10,730 bases of DNA from Pseudorhodobacter antarcticus (GTDB taxonomy: Bacteria; Pseudomonadota; Alphaproteobacteria; Rhodobacterales; Rhodobacteraceae): NCBI GenBank assembly GCA_945897655.1, contig CAMDHB010000087.1, positions 1-10,730 on the forward strand, read 5' to 3'. A program made the translations under genes and the position numbers. Positions 1-6,416 of the stretch are shown here, piece by piece; positions within the stretch are counted from its first letter, which is position 1, and each line of letters opens with the position of its first letter. Below the pieces are notes generated by a model. That model saw only the letters and a program-made list of their open reading frames with translations. It did not search any database and was not told the DNA's origin.

Positions 1-1
1 C

Positions 2-22
2 CGGGGGGTTTCACACCCCCCG
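2..22. terminator. G/C hairpin beyond the 3' end of the amidase gene
   Basis: An 8-bp perfect stem (CGGGGGGT at 2-9 pairing with 15-22) closes over a 5-base loop. It lies about 60 bases past the amidase stop codon and has no T-run directly after it on either strand, so termination is an inference. It could equally serve a plus-strand gene ending left of the window. A second C6 run follows at 25-30. The rest of the gap up to 81 is strikingly AT-rich (about 47-79), unlike the surroundings, and holds no gene. Confidence 0.4.
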
Positions 23-81
23 AGCCCCCCGTGGAGTATTTGGCCCAAAATGAAGCGAAATTTTAGTTAATTTTTAGCAGG

Positions 82-1410
82 TTACGCCAAGGCGCGTTCG
101 GCGGCGAGGCCGATGCGGAGGAGGCGTTCCTCTTGCCCCGGGGGGCACATCAGGGACAGGCCGCAGGAGGGTTGGCTGGTGGGCAGCGTCAGGACGCATT
201 GGTTGAGCATGTTGCCGATGCGGGTGTTGCGCAGCGCCAGCAGGTTCTCGGTGACGTAATAGTCGGCATCGGTCATCAGGCGCTGGGCGTTGGGGGGCAG
301 GATGGGCGAGGTGGGCACAAGGATCGCGTCAAACCGGGCGGTGGCGGCGGTGAAGCTGGCGCGCAAGGTTTGGAGCAGACGCCAGCCTGCGACATAATCA
401 GTCGCCTTGATGCTGGCCCCGGTGCGGAAGCGTTCCAGGATGCGGGGGAACATCTTGTCGGGGGCGGCCTCGATGGTGGGGCCCCAGATGCCGTAAGCCT
501 CGGCTGTGAAAAGGAAACCGGCGAGGGACATGGCTTGGGGGACTTCTGATGCGGTGATGCGGGTGAGGGTGGCACCTGCGCGGGCAAGGCGGGTCAGGGC
601 ATCGTCAAAGCCACGGGCGGGACGGTCGCGCAGGTCGTCAAGGGCCACGGTTTCAAGCACGGCAAGGTTGAGGCCGGTCAGGGGGGGCGGGGTCAGGTCG
701 ATAGGTTTGGAGCCGTCGAGGAGGGAAAAGAGGAGGGCGCAATCCTCGACCGTATGGGCGAGGGGGCCAACGGTGTCGAATTGCTCGCAAAGGGGGACGA
801 CGCCGGTGGTGGGCAGGCGGCCGTGGGTGGTTTTCAGGCCGACAAGGTCATTCCAGGCAGCGGGAATGCGGACGGAGCCGCCGGTATCGGACCCGATGGC
901 GGCGGGGGCAAGGCCGTTGGCGACCGAGGCGGCAGCACCGGAGGAGGAGCCGCCCGCAACCGCCTGATCATCATTGATGGAGGGCGGGGTGGCGGTGACG
1001 GGGTTCAGGCCAAGGCCGGAGAAGGCAAGTTCGGACATATGGGTTTTGCCAAGGCATACGGAGCCCTGGAGGGTGGCGATGTGCAGGACCTGGGCGTCAC
1101 GGGTGGGGGTGCGGTGTTTGAGGAGGGCGGAGCCAGCCTCGGTCGGGGTGCCTGCGGTGTCGAACAGGTCTTTCCACGACAGGGGGACGCCGTCCAAGAG
1201 GCCACGGCGCAGGCCCATCTTGGCGCGGCCTGCGGCACCCATGGCCTCTCCCCTCGCGCGTTGTTCGGTGGTGCGGGCATAGATGCGGGGGGCGAGTGGG
1301 TGGGTGGCGATGGCGTCCAGAAAGTACTCGGTCAACTCGACCGGGTTGATGCGGCCACGGTCGATATCGCGGCCAAGATCGGCGGCTGTCATGTTGGACC
1401 AGATTTTCAT
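82..1410 (-). CDS. Amidase signature (AS) family hydrolase
   Basis: A 442-residue enzyme of the amidase-signature family, which hydrolyses carboxamides through a Ser-cisSer-Lys triad in the cytoplasm. All three residues are visible: Lys80 in LSWKDLF, the cis-Ser at about 155 in GGSSSG, and the nucleophile Ser179 in GSDTGGSVRIPA. The 24-residue spacing between the two serines is the family norm, and the length is typical. The start at 1410 is preceded by an AGGGGG ribosome site 5 bases upstream, and a plausible promoter lies just beyond. It diverges from the UbiH-type hydroxylase gene and stands alone as a transcript. It resembles GatA superficially, but there is no gatB or gatC nearby, and the C-terminal half is not one I can assign to a substrate. 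Substrate unknown; family assignment firm. Confidence 0.93.
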   Translation of the reverse strand: MKIWSNMTAADLGRDIDRGRINPVELTEYFLDAIATHPLAPRIYARTTEQRARGEAMGAAGRAKMGLRRGLLDGVPLSWKDLFDTAGTPTEAGSALLKHRTPTRDAQVLHIATLQGSVCLGKTHMSELAFSGLGLNPVTATPPSINDDQAVAGGSSSGAAASVANGLAPAAIGSDTGGSVRIPAAWNDLVGLKTTHGRLPTTGVVPLCEQFDTVGPLAHTVEDCALLFSLLDGSKPIDLTPPPLTGLNLAVLETVALDDLRDRPARGFDDALTRLARAGATLTRITASEVPQAMSLAGFLFTAEAYGIWGPTIEAAPDKMFPRILERFRTGASIKATDYVAGWRLLQTLRASFTAATARFDAILVPTSPILPPNAQRLMTDADYYVTENLLALRNTRIGNMLNQCVLTLPTSQPSCGLSLMCPPGQEERLLRIGLAAERALA

Positions 1411-1430
1411 TTTGCCCCCTGTTTTGAGAG

Positions 1431-1459
1431 AAGGTAGCGGCTTGGCACCGCATGGACAA
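1431..1459 (-). promoter_or_regulatory. Predicted sigma-70-type promoter of the amidase gene
   Basis: On the minus strand TTGTCC (1454-1459) and TACCTT (1431-1436) are 17 bases apart, and the -10 box ends 20 bases before the amidase ATG. The word CTACCTTCT at the -10 recurs in the same place relative to the yghU-type gene. Matches are 4/6 and 3/6, so this is a prediction by eye. Confidence 0.4.
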
Positions 1460-1480
1460 TCCCGATCGCTGCGCCATATT
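1453..1480 (+). promoter_or_regulatory. Predicted promoter of the UbiH-type gene, possibly leaderless
   Basis: TGGACA (1453-1458, 5/6 match) and CATATT (1475-1480, 4/6) are 16 bases apart. A start site 7-8 bases after the -10 would fall on or next to the A of the ATG at 1488. That start codon has only GGGGCGC directly before it, with no well-spaced Shine-Dalgarno site. The -35 overlaps that of the divergent amidase promoter. Confidence 0.35.
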
Positions 1481-1487
1481 GGGGCGC

Positions 1488-2696
1488 ATGGAACAGGATG
1501 TCATCATTGTGGGCGGCGGGCTGAACGGGCCTGCTTTGGCGCTGGCGCTGGCACAGGGGGGGCTGCGGGTCACGGTGGTGGATGCGCGGCCAGCCGATTT
1601 GCGGGCCGAGGTGGGGTTTGACGGGCGGGCCTATGCGCTGGCCATCGCCTCGCGCCGGTTGTTGGAGGTGATTGGGGTTTGGGCGCTGGTCGGGGCCAAG
1701 GCGCAGCCGATGGTGAAGATCGTTGCCAGTGATGGCCATGCGGGGCAAGGGGCGTCGCCCTTTGTTCTGGCGTTTGATTCGGCCGAGATTGAAGAGGGGC
1801 CGATGGGATTCATGCTGGAGGATCGGCATTTGTTTGCCGGGTTCCAGGCGGCGATGGTGGCGGCGGGGGTGAGGGTGCTGCACGGGGAAACCGTGGTGTC
1901 CCAAGGGGTTGGCGAGGTTGTGCTGGCCTCGGGTACGGTTTTGCGGGCGGCCTTGGTCGTGGGCTGTGACGGGCGGGCGTCGGGGGTGGCGGCGCGGGCG
2001 GGGATACGGCGGACGGGCTGGGGCTATGGCCAGACGGCGCTGGTGACGGCGGTGTCGCATACGCTGGACCATCAGGGCGTGGCGCAGCAGTTCTTCATGC
2101 CGTCGGGGCCCTTGGCCGTTTTGCCGCTGCCGGGGGGGCATTTTTCGTCCATCGTCTGGAGTGAGGCGGACGCCGTGGCAGCCCAGATCCAGGCGCTGGA
2201 CGATGCGGCGTATCTGGAGGCGCTGCGGCCCCGGTTTGGCGATTTTCTGGGGGAGATTGCGTTGGCGGGGGTGCGGTTCACCTATCCGTTGAGCCTGTCC
2301 TTGGCCGAGCGGTTTGTGGGCGAACGGGTCGCGCTGGTGGGGGATGCGGCGCATGGGGTGCATCCGCTGGCGGGGCAGGGGTTGAACCTGGGGCTGCGCG
2401 ATGTGGGGGCCCTGGCCGAGGTGCTGATATTGGCGCGGCGACGGGGTGAGGATGTAGGTGCCACGGATGTGCTGGAGCGGTATCAGGCGTGGCGGCGGTT
2501 TGACGTCACCGCGCTGGCGCTGGGGATGGATGGGGTGAACCGGTTGTTTTCGAATGACAATCCGGTGCTGCGCGGGATCCGGGATCTGGGGCTGGGGTTG
2601 GTGAACGCGATGCCGGGCTTGCGGCGGGGGTTCATGCGGCAGGCGGCGGGGTTGACCGGGGATGTGCCGAGGTTGTTGCAAGGGTTGGCGGTTTGA
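1488..2696 (+). CDS. UbiH/UbiF-family FAD-dependent hydroxylase (ubiquinone biosynthesis type)
   Basis: A 402-residue flavoprotein monooxygenase of the family that hydroxylates the polyprenylated benzene ring during ubiquinone synthesis, acting at the inner membrane face. Visible motifs in order: the Rossmann FAD loop GGGLNG (9-14), the UbiH-type stretch FDGRAYALAIASRRLL (44-59), the DG motif CDGRASG (160-166), and the GD motif VGDAAHGVHPLAGQGLN (284-300) that contacts the FAD ribityl. Length fits the family. An in-frame ATG exists at 1452, but starting at 1488 puts the FAD strand right after the N-terminus as in relatives. Which ring position it acts on (UbiH, UbiF or UbiL role) cannot be told from sequence by eye. 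It is monocistronic and ends 41 bases before the convergent phytase-like gene. Confidence 0.92.
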   Translation: MEQDVIIVGGGLNGPALALALAQGGLRVTVVDARPADLRAEVGFDGRAYALAIASRRLLEVIGVWALVGAKAQPMVKIVASDGHAGQGASPFVLAFDSAEIEEGPMGFMLEDRHLFAGFQAAMVAAGVRVLHGETVVSQGVGEVVLASGTVLRAALVVGCDGRASGVAARAGIRRTGWGYGQTALVTAVSHTLDHQGVAQQFFMPSGPLAVLPLPGGHFSSIVWSEADAVAAQIQALDDAAYLEALRPRFGDFLGEIALAGVRFTYPLSLSLAERFVGERVALVGDAAHGVHPLAGQGLNLGLRDVGALAEVLILARRRGEDVGATDVLERYQAWRRFDVTALALGMDGVNRLFSNDNPVLRGIRDLGLGLVNAMPGLRRGFMRQAAGLTGDVPRLLQGLAV

Positions 2697-2703
2697 AGGA
2701 AAA

Positions 2704-2728
2704 AGGGTGCGCACTGAATGCGCACCCT
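2704..2728 (-). terminator. Intrinsic terminator shared by two convergent genes
   Basis: A perfect 10-bp stem, AGGGTGCGCA (2704-2713) and its complement (2719-2728), with loop CTGAA. Read on the minus strand the stem is followed by TTTTTCC (A-run 2700-2704 on the plus strand), a textbook terminator placed 9 bases after the stop of the phytase-like gene. For the plus-strand hydroxylase the hairpin lies 8 bases past the stop, but without a T-run. Confidence 0.85.
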
Positions 2729-2737
2729 ACGTGATGC

Positions 2738-4909
2738 TTACTGCATAGCGCCGATCGACCAGAACAGCGTCTCTCCCGAGCTGTCAGCCACGCCGTCATT
2801 GTCGGTGACAACGTAACCCGTGCCCGCTGCGTCGATAGCAAAGCCTTCGATCTTTTCCGCCGTCACGCCGTTCAGCACGGCCAGATCGGGCATGAAGTCG
2901 CGCACCAGTTCCTTGGTCATCACGGGCAGCGGGCCACCCAGTTCGGCAGGGACCATGTCGGCGGTTTTCACGCGGTACAGTTTCTTGGTCTGGGCGGCTG
3001 CGCCGATCTGGTTGTCGCGTTCGACGATATAGACCCAGTCGCCTGACAGGGTAATTTCGGACAGGCCCATCCAGGCGCCCTCGGTCGGGGTGTCGAGCGG
3101 ATAGTGGACGGCGCCCCAGGCCTTTTCCTTGGTGTCATAGGCCAAGAGTTTGACCATGCCCTTGGGATCATCCTGCCATTCGCGCTGCACGGCGAGCCAG
3201 AGCATGTCACCAGCGACGGTCACGCCCTCAAACCCAAAGCGGATTTCCTGATCGAGGAGCGATTCGGGCAAGGCCACCTCGGTCTTGATCGCGCCCTTGT
3301 CATCGACGAAGTAGATGGCATGGGGGATCAGACGGTCGGAGCGGCCTTCGGAGGCGAGCCAGAAGCCGCCTTTACCGTCGGACGCGATGCCTTCAAGGTC
3401 CAGCTTTTGCGCGGGCGCGCCGCCACGGGTGACGGGCAGGCCAGCGGTGATGCGGGCCGGGGTCTGGGTGGCGTCGATGGTATAGATCATCGGGGCGGCA
3501 CCGTAGACGCTGTCGGAAACGGCGTAGAGTTTGCCAGCCTCGGCCGGGTCGGCTGCGAGGCCGGACAAGGCGCCCCAGCCCAGCAGGGTTTCGGTCCCGG
3601 CGGAGGTGATCATCGGATAGGCGGCGGGACCCTCGGCCAGTTCATAGATCATGACATGGGCACGGGTGCCGCCATCCTCGACCAGATCAACTTCGTTGGC
3701 GGTGGCGAGGAGGTTGCGCGACGGGATGGCAACCATGCCTTCGGGCGACAGGCCTGAGGGCAGGATTTGGCGAAGCACCGGGGCCTTGGGGTCGGTCAGG
3801 TCATAGACACCGATCAGCGAGGCGCGTTCGGAGGCGACAAAGGCCATGGGCGTGGTGCCGAAGGTGGCAATCTCGACCGATTCCAGTTCGACACCCTTGG
3901 ACCGGGCGCGGCCTTCGGGGAAGTGGCCCAAGGCGGCCATTGCCTGTTCAAGGCTGGCACCGGATTCGTAAACCACAGTGCCGTCCTGAGCGAAGATGGT
4001 CCAGGACCGGCTGCCGCCTTCATAGTCGCCTTCGTTGGCGACGGCAAAATAAGTGTCGTCGAGCCATTTCACGCCATCGGGTTCGCGCAGGGTGTCTTCC
4101 TTGGCGCCGGTGAAGTTCAGGGCGCCATCGGTTTTGGTGTCGATACCCTCGAGGGTGACGGCACCGGCCGAGAAGTGGCTGGCGACCGTGCCGTCAGCGC
4201 CGATCACGACAATGTGGTTGTTTTCCTGCATCGTGACGACGATTTCGCCTGCGGCGTTGACGTCGATGAATTCGGGTTCCGGGTCGTCACCGCCGACAGC
4301 GGCCAGACCGGTTACGTCGATTTTCACCATCGCGGCGCAGTCTGCCACACCAGCGGTGACCGGCAGTTTGATCACGAAACCAGCGGGCATCTGCGGGAGT
4401 TGGCCGTCGTTCAGGTCTTCATCACGCTCGTTTTCAATCGCGATGGCAAGGAAGGAGCCGTCTTTGGCGGCGGCAACCGAATCAGGCTGGCCGCCCAGAT
4501 CACATTCGGCGGTGATGGCCTTGGTCGCCATGTCGATGGTGACAAGCTTGCCCGAGGGGGCGACTTTGGATTCCGAGGTGTTCACGGCGGTGAAGATCTG
4601 GCCGCCGATGACCTTGGCTGTGGTCGGCTCGCCGCCCACAGCAATGTTGCCCAGGGCTTTCGGAGCCTTTGGGTCAGTGATGTCGATCAGGCCGATCACG
4701 CCCAGCGGGCTGTCGGTATAGACGAGCGTCATGCCGTCTTCCGAGGCGGAGATGATTTCAGCCGAGGACGGGCGGGCGCGGTCTTCGCCGTCGGCCATGT
4801 TGTCGGGGGTCGCGAAGGTGGCGATGCGGTTGAAATTGGCATCAGCCAGCGCGGGCATGGCGGCAATCAGCGCCAGAACCGATGTAAATCCAGTTTTGCG
4901 GAGGGTCAT
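2738..4909 (-). CDS. Exported two-domain protein: beta-propeller-like N-terminal half plus esterase-like phytase domain
   Basis: A 723-residue secreted protein. A signal peptide is clear: MTLRK, a hydrophobic core to about residue 18, and a PALA-D cleavage site near residue 22. Residues about 25-430 look like a beta-propeller of the choice-of-anchor/LVIVD kind, with two matching blade sequences, GVIGLIDITDPKAPKALGNI (70-89) and SLIGVYDLTDPKAPVLRQIL (364-383). Residues about 435-720 match the esterase-like phytase domain, with LDLEGIASDGKGGFWLASEGR (503-523), FGFEGVTV (558-565) and EGFAIDAAGTGYVVTDNDG (688-706). The acidic loops suggest calcium binding. The start is supported by an AAAGGA site 7-8 bases upstream. 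It would act in the periplasm or outside the cell. True phytase activity is unproven for this domain, so a phosphate role is only a possibility. It lies downstream of the creatinase gene but behind a strong hairpin, so probably has its own promoter. Confidence 0.85.
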   Translation of the reverse strand: MTLRKTGFTSVLALIAAMPALADANFNRIATFATPDNMADGEDRARPSSAEIISASEDGMTLVYTDSPLGVIGLIDITDPKAPKALGNIAVGGEPTTAKVIGGQIFTAVNTSESKVAPSGKLVTIDMATKAITAECDLGGQPDSVAAAKDGSFLAIAIENERDEDLNDGQLPQMPAGFVIKLPVTAGVADCAAMVKIDVTGLAAVGGDDPEPEFIDVNAAGEIVVTMQENNHIVVIGADGTVASHFSAGAVTLEGIDTKTDGALNFTGAKEDTLREPDGVKWLDDTYFAVANEGDYEGGSRSWTIFAQDGTVVYESGASLEQAMAALGHFPEGRARSKGVELESVEIATFGTTPMAFVASERASLIGVYDLTDPKAPVLRQILPSGLSPEGMVAIPSRNLLATANEVDLVEDGGTRAHVMIYELAEGPAAYPMITSAGTETLLGWGALSGLAADPAEAGKLYAVSDSVYGAAPMIYTIDATQTPARITAGLPVTRGGAPAQKLDLEGIASDGKGGFWLASEGRSDRLIPHAIYFVDDKGAIKTEVALPESLLDQEIRFGFEGVTVAGDMLWLAVQREWQDDPKGMVKLLAYDTKEKAWGAVHYPLDTPTEGAWMGLSEITLSGDWVYIVERDNQIGAAAQTKKLYRVKTADMVPAELGGPLPVMTKELVRDFMPDLAVLNGVTAEKIEGFAIDAAGTGYVVTDNDGVADSSGETLFWSIGAMQ

Positions 4910-4959
4910 CTGTCGATCCTTTGGACAGTTACAATCCCTTCGCGCTAGCGGGGTGGGGT

Positions 4960-4984
4960 GTCACCCCGGTAACAGCGGGGTGAC
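4960..4984. promoter_or_regulatory. Inverted repeat in the upstream region of the phytase-like gene
   Basis: GTCACCCCG (4960-4968) pairs with CGGGGTGAC (4976-4984) around a 7-base centre. The left arm can alternatively pair with GGGGTG at 4955-4960 (CACCCC at 4962-4967). It lies 51-75 bases upstream of the start codon and could be an operator or a leader hairpin. On the plus strand GGTTTT follows, but no plus-strand gene ends here. Confidence 0.4.
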
Positions 4985-5001
4985 GGTTTTATGTCCGGGG
5001 G

Positions 5002-5039
5002 CCATCGCAGGGGCGCAAGGACTGCGCACCCTGCGATGG
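5002..5039 (-). terminator. Long hairpin right after the creatinase stop codon
   Basis: Arms 5002-5017 and 5023-5039 form a 16-bp stem interrupted by one bulged A (5028), with loop AGGAC. It begins 2 bases beyond the creatinase stop codon. No T-run follows directly on the minus strand (C-rich instead), so it may stop transcription less cleanly or protect the mRNA 3' end. It shares its GGGTGCGCA core with the hairpin at 2704-2728. Confidence 0.6.
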
Positions 5040-5041
5040 GG

Positions 5042-6247
5042 TCAGCCGATGATGTTGAACGCCGGGCCGTAGGGGTATTTGGTGATATCCTCGTTGCCAT
5101 CCTCGGTGATGAACAGGATGTCATGTTCGCGGTAGCCACCTGCGCCGGGTTGGCCGTGGGGGATGGTCAGCATGGGTTCCATCGAGATGACCATGCCGGG
5201 TTCGAGGACGGTGTCGATATCCTCGCGCAGTTCCAGACCGGCCTCGCGGCCATAGTAGTGCGACAGGATGCCGAAGGAATGGCCGTAGCCGAAGGTGCGG
5301 TATTGCAGGACCTGATGTTCTTCGAAGAAGGTGTTCAGCTTGGCGGTGACTTCCGAGCATTTGGCACCGGGGACCAACAGGCTCATCCCCAGTTCATGGG
5401 CTGCCACGTTGATATCCCAGATGCGGCGCGAGGCGGCGTCGGGTTCGCCGACGAACAGGGTGCGTTCAAGGGCGGTGTAGTACCCGGAGATCATCGGGAA
5501 GGTGTTGAGCGACAGGATATCGCCGCGCTGCAGTATGCGGGCGGTGACGGGATTGTGGGCGCCGTCGGTGTTGATGCCGGACTGGAACCACACCCAGGTG
5601 TCGCGGTATTCGGCGTCGGGGAAGCGTTTGGCAATCTCCAACTCCATCGCGTCGCGGCCGGCCATGGCGATGTCAATCTCGCGCGCGCCTTCGCGGATCG
5701 CCTCGCGGATGGCGAAACCGCCGACATCGGCCACGTTTGCGCCGTGGCGGATGATGTCCAACTCGGCCTGCGATTTGGTCATGCGTTGCAGCATGGTGCC
5801 GGGGGCGATGTCGACCCCGCGGGAGGGTTTCAGGAAGGCGTTCAGCTTTTCGGACTGGACGAGGGTCAGGTGATCCCCCTCACAGCCGATAACGCGGCCT
5901 TCGCCGGTGACGGACAGGACGGCCCGCCAGAAGTTGTCACGCTGCCAGTCGGTGTAGGTGATGTTGTCACCATGGCAGCGCCGCCAGGGTTGGCCCGCGT
6001 CGATGCCTGCCGAAATGGTCACGCTGTCGGTGGCGGTGACGACAAGGCCGTAGGGGCGGCCGAAGGAGCAGTACAGAAAGCCCGAGTAGTAGGCGATGTT
6101 GTGCATCGAGGTGAAAACGCAAGCCTCGATCCCTTGGGTTGCCATCATGAAGCGCAGGTCTTCAAGACGGGCATCATATTCGGAGGTGGCAAAGGGCAGC
6201 ACGCGGTCGCCTTGGTGAAAGCGGTATTGTTGCGGACGATGTGTCAT
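5042..6247 (-). CDS. Creatinase (creatine amidinohydrolase), M24/pita-bread fold
   Basis: A 401-residue enzyme that hydrolyses creatine to sarcosine and urea in the cytoplasm. It matches the Pseudomonas creatinase from memory along its whole length, with a one-residue offset. Equivalents of the known active-site residues are all present: Phe62 and Arg64 (CSFGRP), catalytic His231 (TDGAHNPVT), Tyr257 and Glu261 (GYYTALERT), His323 (GYGHSFG), Arg334 (YYGREAG) and Glu357 (SMEPM). Creatinase uses the M24 fold without bound metal. The start at 6247 is chosen because MTHRPQQYRF aligns with the known N-terminus and a GAGG site lies 6 bases upstream; an in-frame extension to 6502 would run through the divergent gene. 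It is divergent from an amine oxidase. No sarcosine oxidase or creatininase is in view. Assignment is strong. Confidence 0.95.
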   Translation of the reverse strand: MTHRPQQYRFHQGDRVLPFATSEYDARLEDLRFMMATQGIEACVFTSMHNIAYYSGFLYCSFGRPYGLVVTATDSVTISAGIDAGQPWRRCHGDNITYTDWQRDNFWRAVLSVTGEGRVIGCEGDHLTLVQSEKLNAFLKPSRGVDIAPGTMLQRMTKSQAELDIIRHGANVADVGGFAIREAIREGAREIDIAMAGRDAMELEIAKRFPDAEYRDTWVWFQSGINTDGAHNPVTARILQRGDILSLNTFPMISGYYTALERTLFVGEPDAASRRIWDINVAAHELGMSLLVPGAKCSEVTAKLNTFFEEHQVLQYRTFGYGHSFGILSHYYGREAGLELREDIDTVLEPGMVISMEPMLTIPHGQPGAGGYREHDILFITEDGNEDITKYPYGPAFNIIG

Positions 6248-6249
6248 GA

Positions 6250-6280
6250 CAGACCTCATACTGGGGTCTGATGGGACCCC
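6250..6280. promoter_or_regulatory. Nested inverted repeats just upstream of the creatinase start
   Basis: CAGACC (6250-6255) and GGTCTG (6265-6270) form a 6-9-6 inverted repeat. GGGGTC (6263-6268) and GACCCC (6275-6280) form a second 6-6-6 repeat sharing the middle half-site. They cover the creatinase ribosome site and leader, so could be an operator or an RNA fold controlling translation. Inferred from symmetry only. Confidence 0.3.
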
Positions 6281-6317
6281 GAAAGATCCCGGCGTACAGG
6301 ACGACAAGAGCGGATTT

Positions 6318-6336
6318 GTGACGACGCCATCGTCAC
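6318..6336. promoter_or_regulatory. Operator-like palindrome between creatinase and amine oxidase genes
   Basis: GTGACGA (6318-6324) and TCGTCAC (6330-6336) are perfect 7-base half-sites around CGCCA. The site lies near the middle of the 169-base divergent gap, 70 bases from the creatinase ATG and 80 from the amine oxidase ATG, where a shared regulator would bind. No regulator gene is in the window. The rest of the gap shows no promoter I can call with confidence. Confidence 0.4.
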
Positions 6337-6416
6337 GGCTCGGGCCGCATAATCGGCAAGTGGCGGTGATTTGGCAAGGTGATATAGCTGGGGCAAAGCA
6401 ATCGGGGGCGGGCGAA

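Noticed and set aside
1442..1458. A sigma-54 site (TTGGCAC at 1441-1448 region)
   Set aside because: The -24 half fits but the required GC of the -12 half is absent at the right spacing.
1407..2714. A 435-residue minus-strand open frame
   Set aside because: It is the antisense of the UbiH-type gene, rich in Arg, Pro, His and Gln with no motif; a shadow caused by high GC.
5042..6247. DddP, a DMSP lyase of the same M24 fold common in roseobacters
   Set aside because: Sequence follows creatinase along its full length with all creatinase active-site residues; DddP is longer and clearly different.
4991..6271. A 426-residue plus-strand open frame, and a similar one at 3767-4948
   Set aside because: Both lie antisense to the well-supported creatinase and phytase-like genes, are Gly/Val/Asp-rich and show no domain.
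6246..6416. An N-terminal extension of the amine oxidase to the ATG at 6246
   Set aside because: It adds 57 residues without family similarity in front of the FAD strand and overlaps the creatinase start codon and operator-like repeats.
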